Assembly (NCBI GenBank): GCA_023435025.1 | Contig: JAEYSE010000074.1 | Coordinates: 1-25,438 of the forward strand | Reading direction: 5' to 3' | DNA length: 25,438 nt | Source of the DNA: Bacillota bacterium | Lineage (GTDB): Bacteria > Bacillota > Clostridia > Christensenellales > CAG-138 | Part shown: piece after piece, positions 24,369 through 25,438 of the stretch | How the letters are laid out: every line of letters starts with the position of its first letter | How positions within the stretch are numbered: the stretch's first letter is position 1 | Position numbers and translations under genes: made by a program | Notes under the pieces: generated by a model | Told to the model about the DNA's origin: nothing | What the model saw: the letters and a program-made list of their open reading frames with translations, nothing else | The model's database searches: none

Positions 24369-25184
24369 ATGGAATACGCATGCTATACACAAAGCGCGGA
24401 GTATGTCAAAAGCAAAATAAATTTTGTGCCCGAAGTTGCCATCATACTGGGTACCGCGCTGGGCCTGCTCGCGGAGGAAATTGAGGACGCCGTGGAAATC
24501 CCGTATGCGGATATCCCGAATTTTCTGCTTTCCACCGCGCCGACCCACGCGGGCAAGCTGATGTTGGGCAAGCTCGCCGGGAAGAACGTCGTCTGCATGT
24601 CCGGCCGTTTCCATTATTATGAGGGGTACTCCTACGAGCAGCTCGCAATACCCGTGCGGTTGTTCAAGCTTTTGGGCGTTAAGACAGTGCTCCTCACCAA
24701 CGCCGCCGGGGCGGTGAACACCAATTATCGCGTGGGCGACGTCATGATCATAAAGGATCACATCAACCTGACCGGCGCAAGCCCTATGCGGGGAAAGAAT
24801 ATGGAAGAATTCGGCCTGCGTTTTTTCGACCTGTGCGATGTATACACGAAATCCCTGCGGGAACTCGCAAAGGAATGCGCCAAAGGTTCCTCTCTTACGG
24901 TGCATGAAGGCATTTACCAGTTCTTTGTGGGACCGCATTTTGAAACGCCCGCCGAGATCCGCGCAGCGCGGATATTGGGCGCGGACGCCGTGGGGATGTC
25001 CACCGTGACGGAAGCACTCACCGCCGCGCACTGCAATCTCCCCGTGCTTGCGCTTTCCCTTATGGTGAACATGGCGGCTGGGGTGTTGGACCAGCCCATC
25101 ACCACCCATGAAATGGACGAAGCGGCGGAGCGCGTTGCGCTGCCATTGAGGCAATATGTGCGGGAGATCATTCGCCGCCTGTAA
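24369..25184 (+). CDS. Purine nucleoside phosphorylase (trimeric PNP-I type)
   Basis: Cleaves inosine and guanosine with phosphate to free base and ribose-1-phosphate. 271 residues. The family motifs appear in order: the phosphate loop ILGTALGLLAEEI (usual GSGLG changed to GTALG), GRFHYYEGY, LTNAAGAVNTNYRVGD, GPHFETPAEIRA with the purine-contacting Glu, GADAVGMSTV, and VNMAAG with the Asn that favours 6-oxopurines. The ATG at 24369 is 8 bases after AAAGG; an ATG at 24363 is too close to it. A clear promoter lies upstream and the next gene follows after 11 bases, indicating an operon. It shares the salvage theme with the downstream deaminase-type gene. Confidence 0.93.
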   Translation: MEYACYTQSAEYVKSKINFVPEVAIILGTALGLLAEEIEDAVEIPYADIPNFLLSTAPTHAGKLMLGKLAGKNVVCMSGRFHYYEGYSYEQLAIPVRLFKLLGVKTVLLTNAAGAVNTNYRVGDVMIIKDHINLTGASPMRGKNMEEFGLRFFDLCDVYTKSLRELAKECAKGSSLTVHEGIYQFFVGPHFETPAEIRAARILGADAVGMSTVTEALTAAHCNLPVLALSLMVNMAAGVLDQPITTHEMDEAAERVALPLRQYVREIIRRL

Positions 25185-25195
25185 GGAGGGAGATT

Positions 25196-25438
25196 ATGCT
25201 TCTTTCCCATGCGAATGCTTTGCTTTATAACGAGAACAGCGGCTTTTCCGTGCTGCGGGACGTGTATATCGGCATCTTAGGGGAAACCATACGCTACATC
25301 GGCACAAGCCGCCCCGCAGAAGATTACGGTGCGGAAAAGAACCTTTCCGGCAAGCTGATCCTTCCGGGATTGTACAACGCGCATACGCATACGCCCATGA
25401 CGCTGCTGCGCGGCGTGGGCAGCGGGTTGCCATTAGAC
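25196..25438 (+). CDS. Amidohydrolase/deaminase of the ATZ/TRZ-MtaD type, 3' end outside window
   Basis: 81 codons are visible. The product begins MLLSHANALLYNENSGFSVL and reaches the metal-binding motif LPGLYNAHTHTPMTLLRG, with the HxH pair of the amidohydrolase beta-barrel. This group includes S-adenosylhomocysteine/methylthioadenosine deaminases, guanine deaminase and chlorohydrolases. TAAGGAGG, overlapping the stop of the phosphorylase gene, is its ribosome site, so the two genes are very likely cotranscribed. With a purine phosphorylase next door, a nucleoside or purine base deaminase is the best guess. The remainder lies past the window end. Confidence 0.85.
   Translation, partial: MLLSHANALLYNENSGFSVLRDVYIGILGETIRYIGTSRPAEDYGAEKNLSGKLILPGLYNAHTHTPMTLLRGVGSGLPLD

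Noticed and set aside
24243..25154. 303-residue minus-strand frame opposite the purine phosphorylase gene
   Set aside because: The plus strand encodes a textbook phosphorylase; the opposite frame shows no family motifs and crosses its promoter.
1..25438. tRNA, rRNA, CRISPR arrays, insertion sequences, prophage
   Set aside because: No cloverleaf-like genes, regularly spaced repeats, transposase or integrase motifs were seen on either strand.

Overview
The window reads as a chromosomal stretch of an anaerobic Clostridia-type Firmicute. The evidence is purine-rich GGAGG-type ribosome binding sites, frequent GTG and TTG starts, lipoprotein-anchored ABC binding proteins, intrinsic terminators with U-tracts, and homologues typical of gut Clostridia. 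I cannot fix the genus. Base composition is moderately GC-rich, except for an AT-rich island around 13.8-15.0 kb.

Left region (1-7.3 kb, all minus strand): a sugar-utilisation cluster. Reading in the direction of transcription it holds a SemiSWEET-like transporter, a LacI-family regulator, a D-lyxose isomerase-type cupin enzyme, a lipoprotein sugar-binding protein, a two-domain ABC ATPase, an ABC permease and an FGGY kinase cut by the window edge. The isomerase followed by a xylulokinase-like kinase suggests D-lyxose -> D-xylulose -> xylulose-5-phosphate. Repeated TTAATCG-type sites lie before the isomerase and before lacI and are probable operators. A strong hairpin separates the binding protein from the ATPase, and a terminator-like hairpin separates the permease from the kinase, so expression is probably stepped along the operon.

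Middle region (7.4-17.3 kb): unlinked accessory genes. These are a BrkB/YihY membrane protein, a MerR-TipAS drug-sensing regulator, a methyl-accepting chemotaxis protein with a multi-pass membrane sensor, a YyaL-type thioredoxin-fold protein, an AT-rich DUF2971 gene, a protein made of three GNAT acetyltransferase domains, and an HD-domain nucleotidase-like protein. A decayed gene with an in-frame TAG lies between the chemotaxis and YyaL genes.

Right region (17.5-25.4 kb): a lipoprotein with two internal repeats, two very small hydrophilic ORFs followed by a possible structured RNA and terminator, an FAD amine oxidase, a stand-alone carbamate kinase, a membrane GGDEF-EAL protein whose catalytic motifs are both degenerate, a purine nucleoside phosphorylase, and the start of an amidohydrolase probably in the same operon. 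No rRNA, tRNA, CRISPR array, transposase or phage gene was seen.
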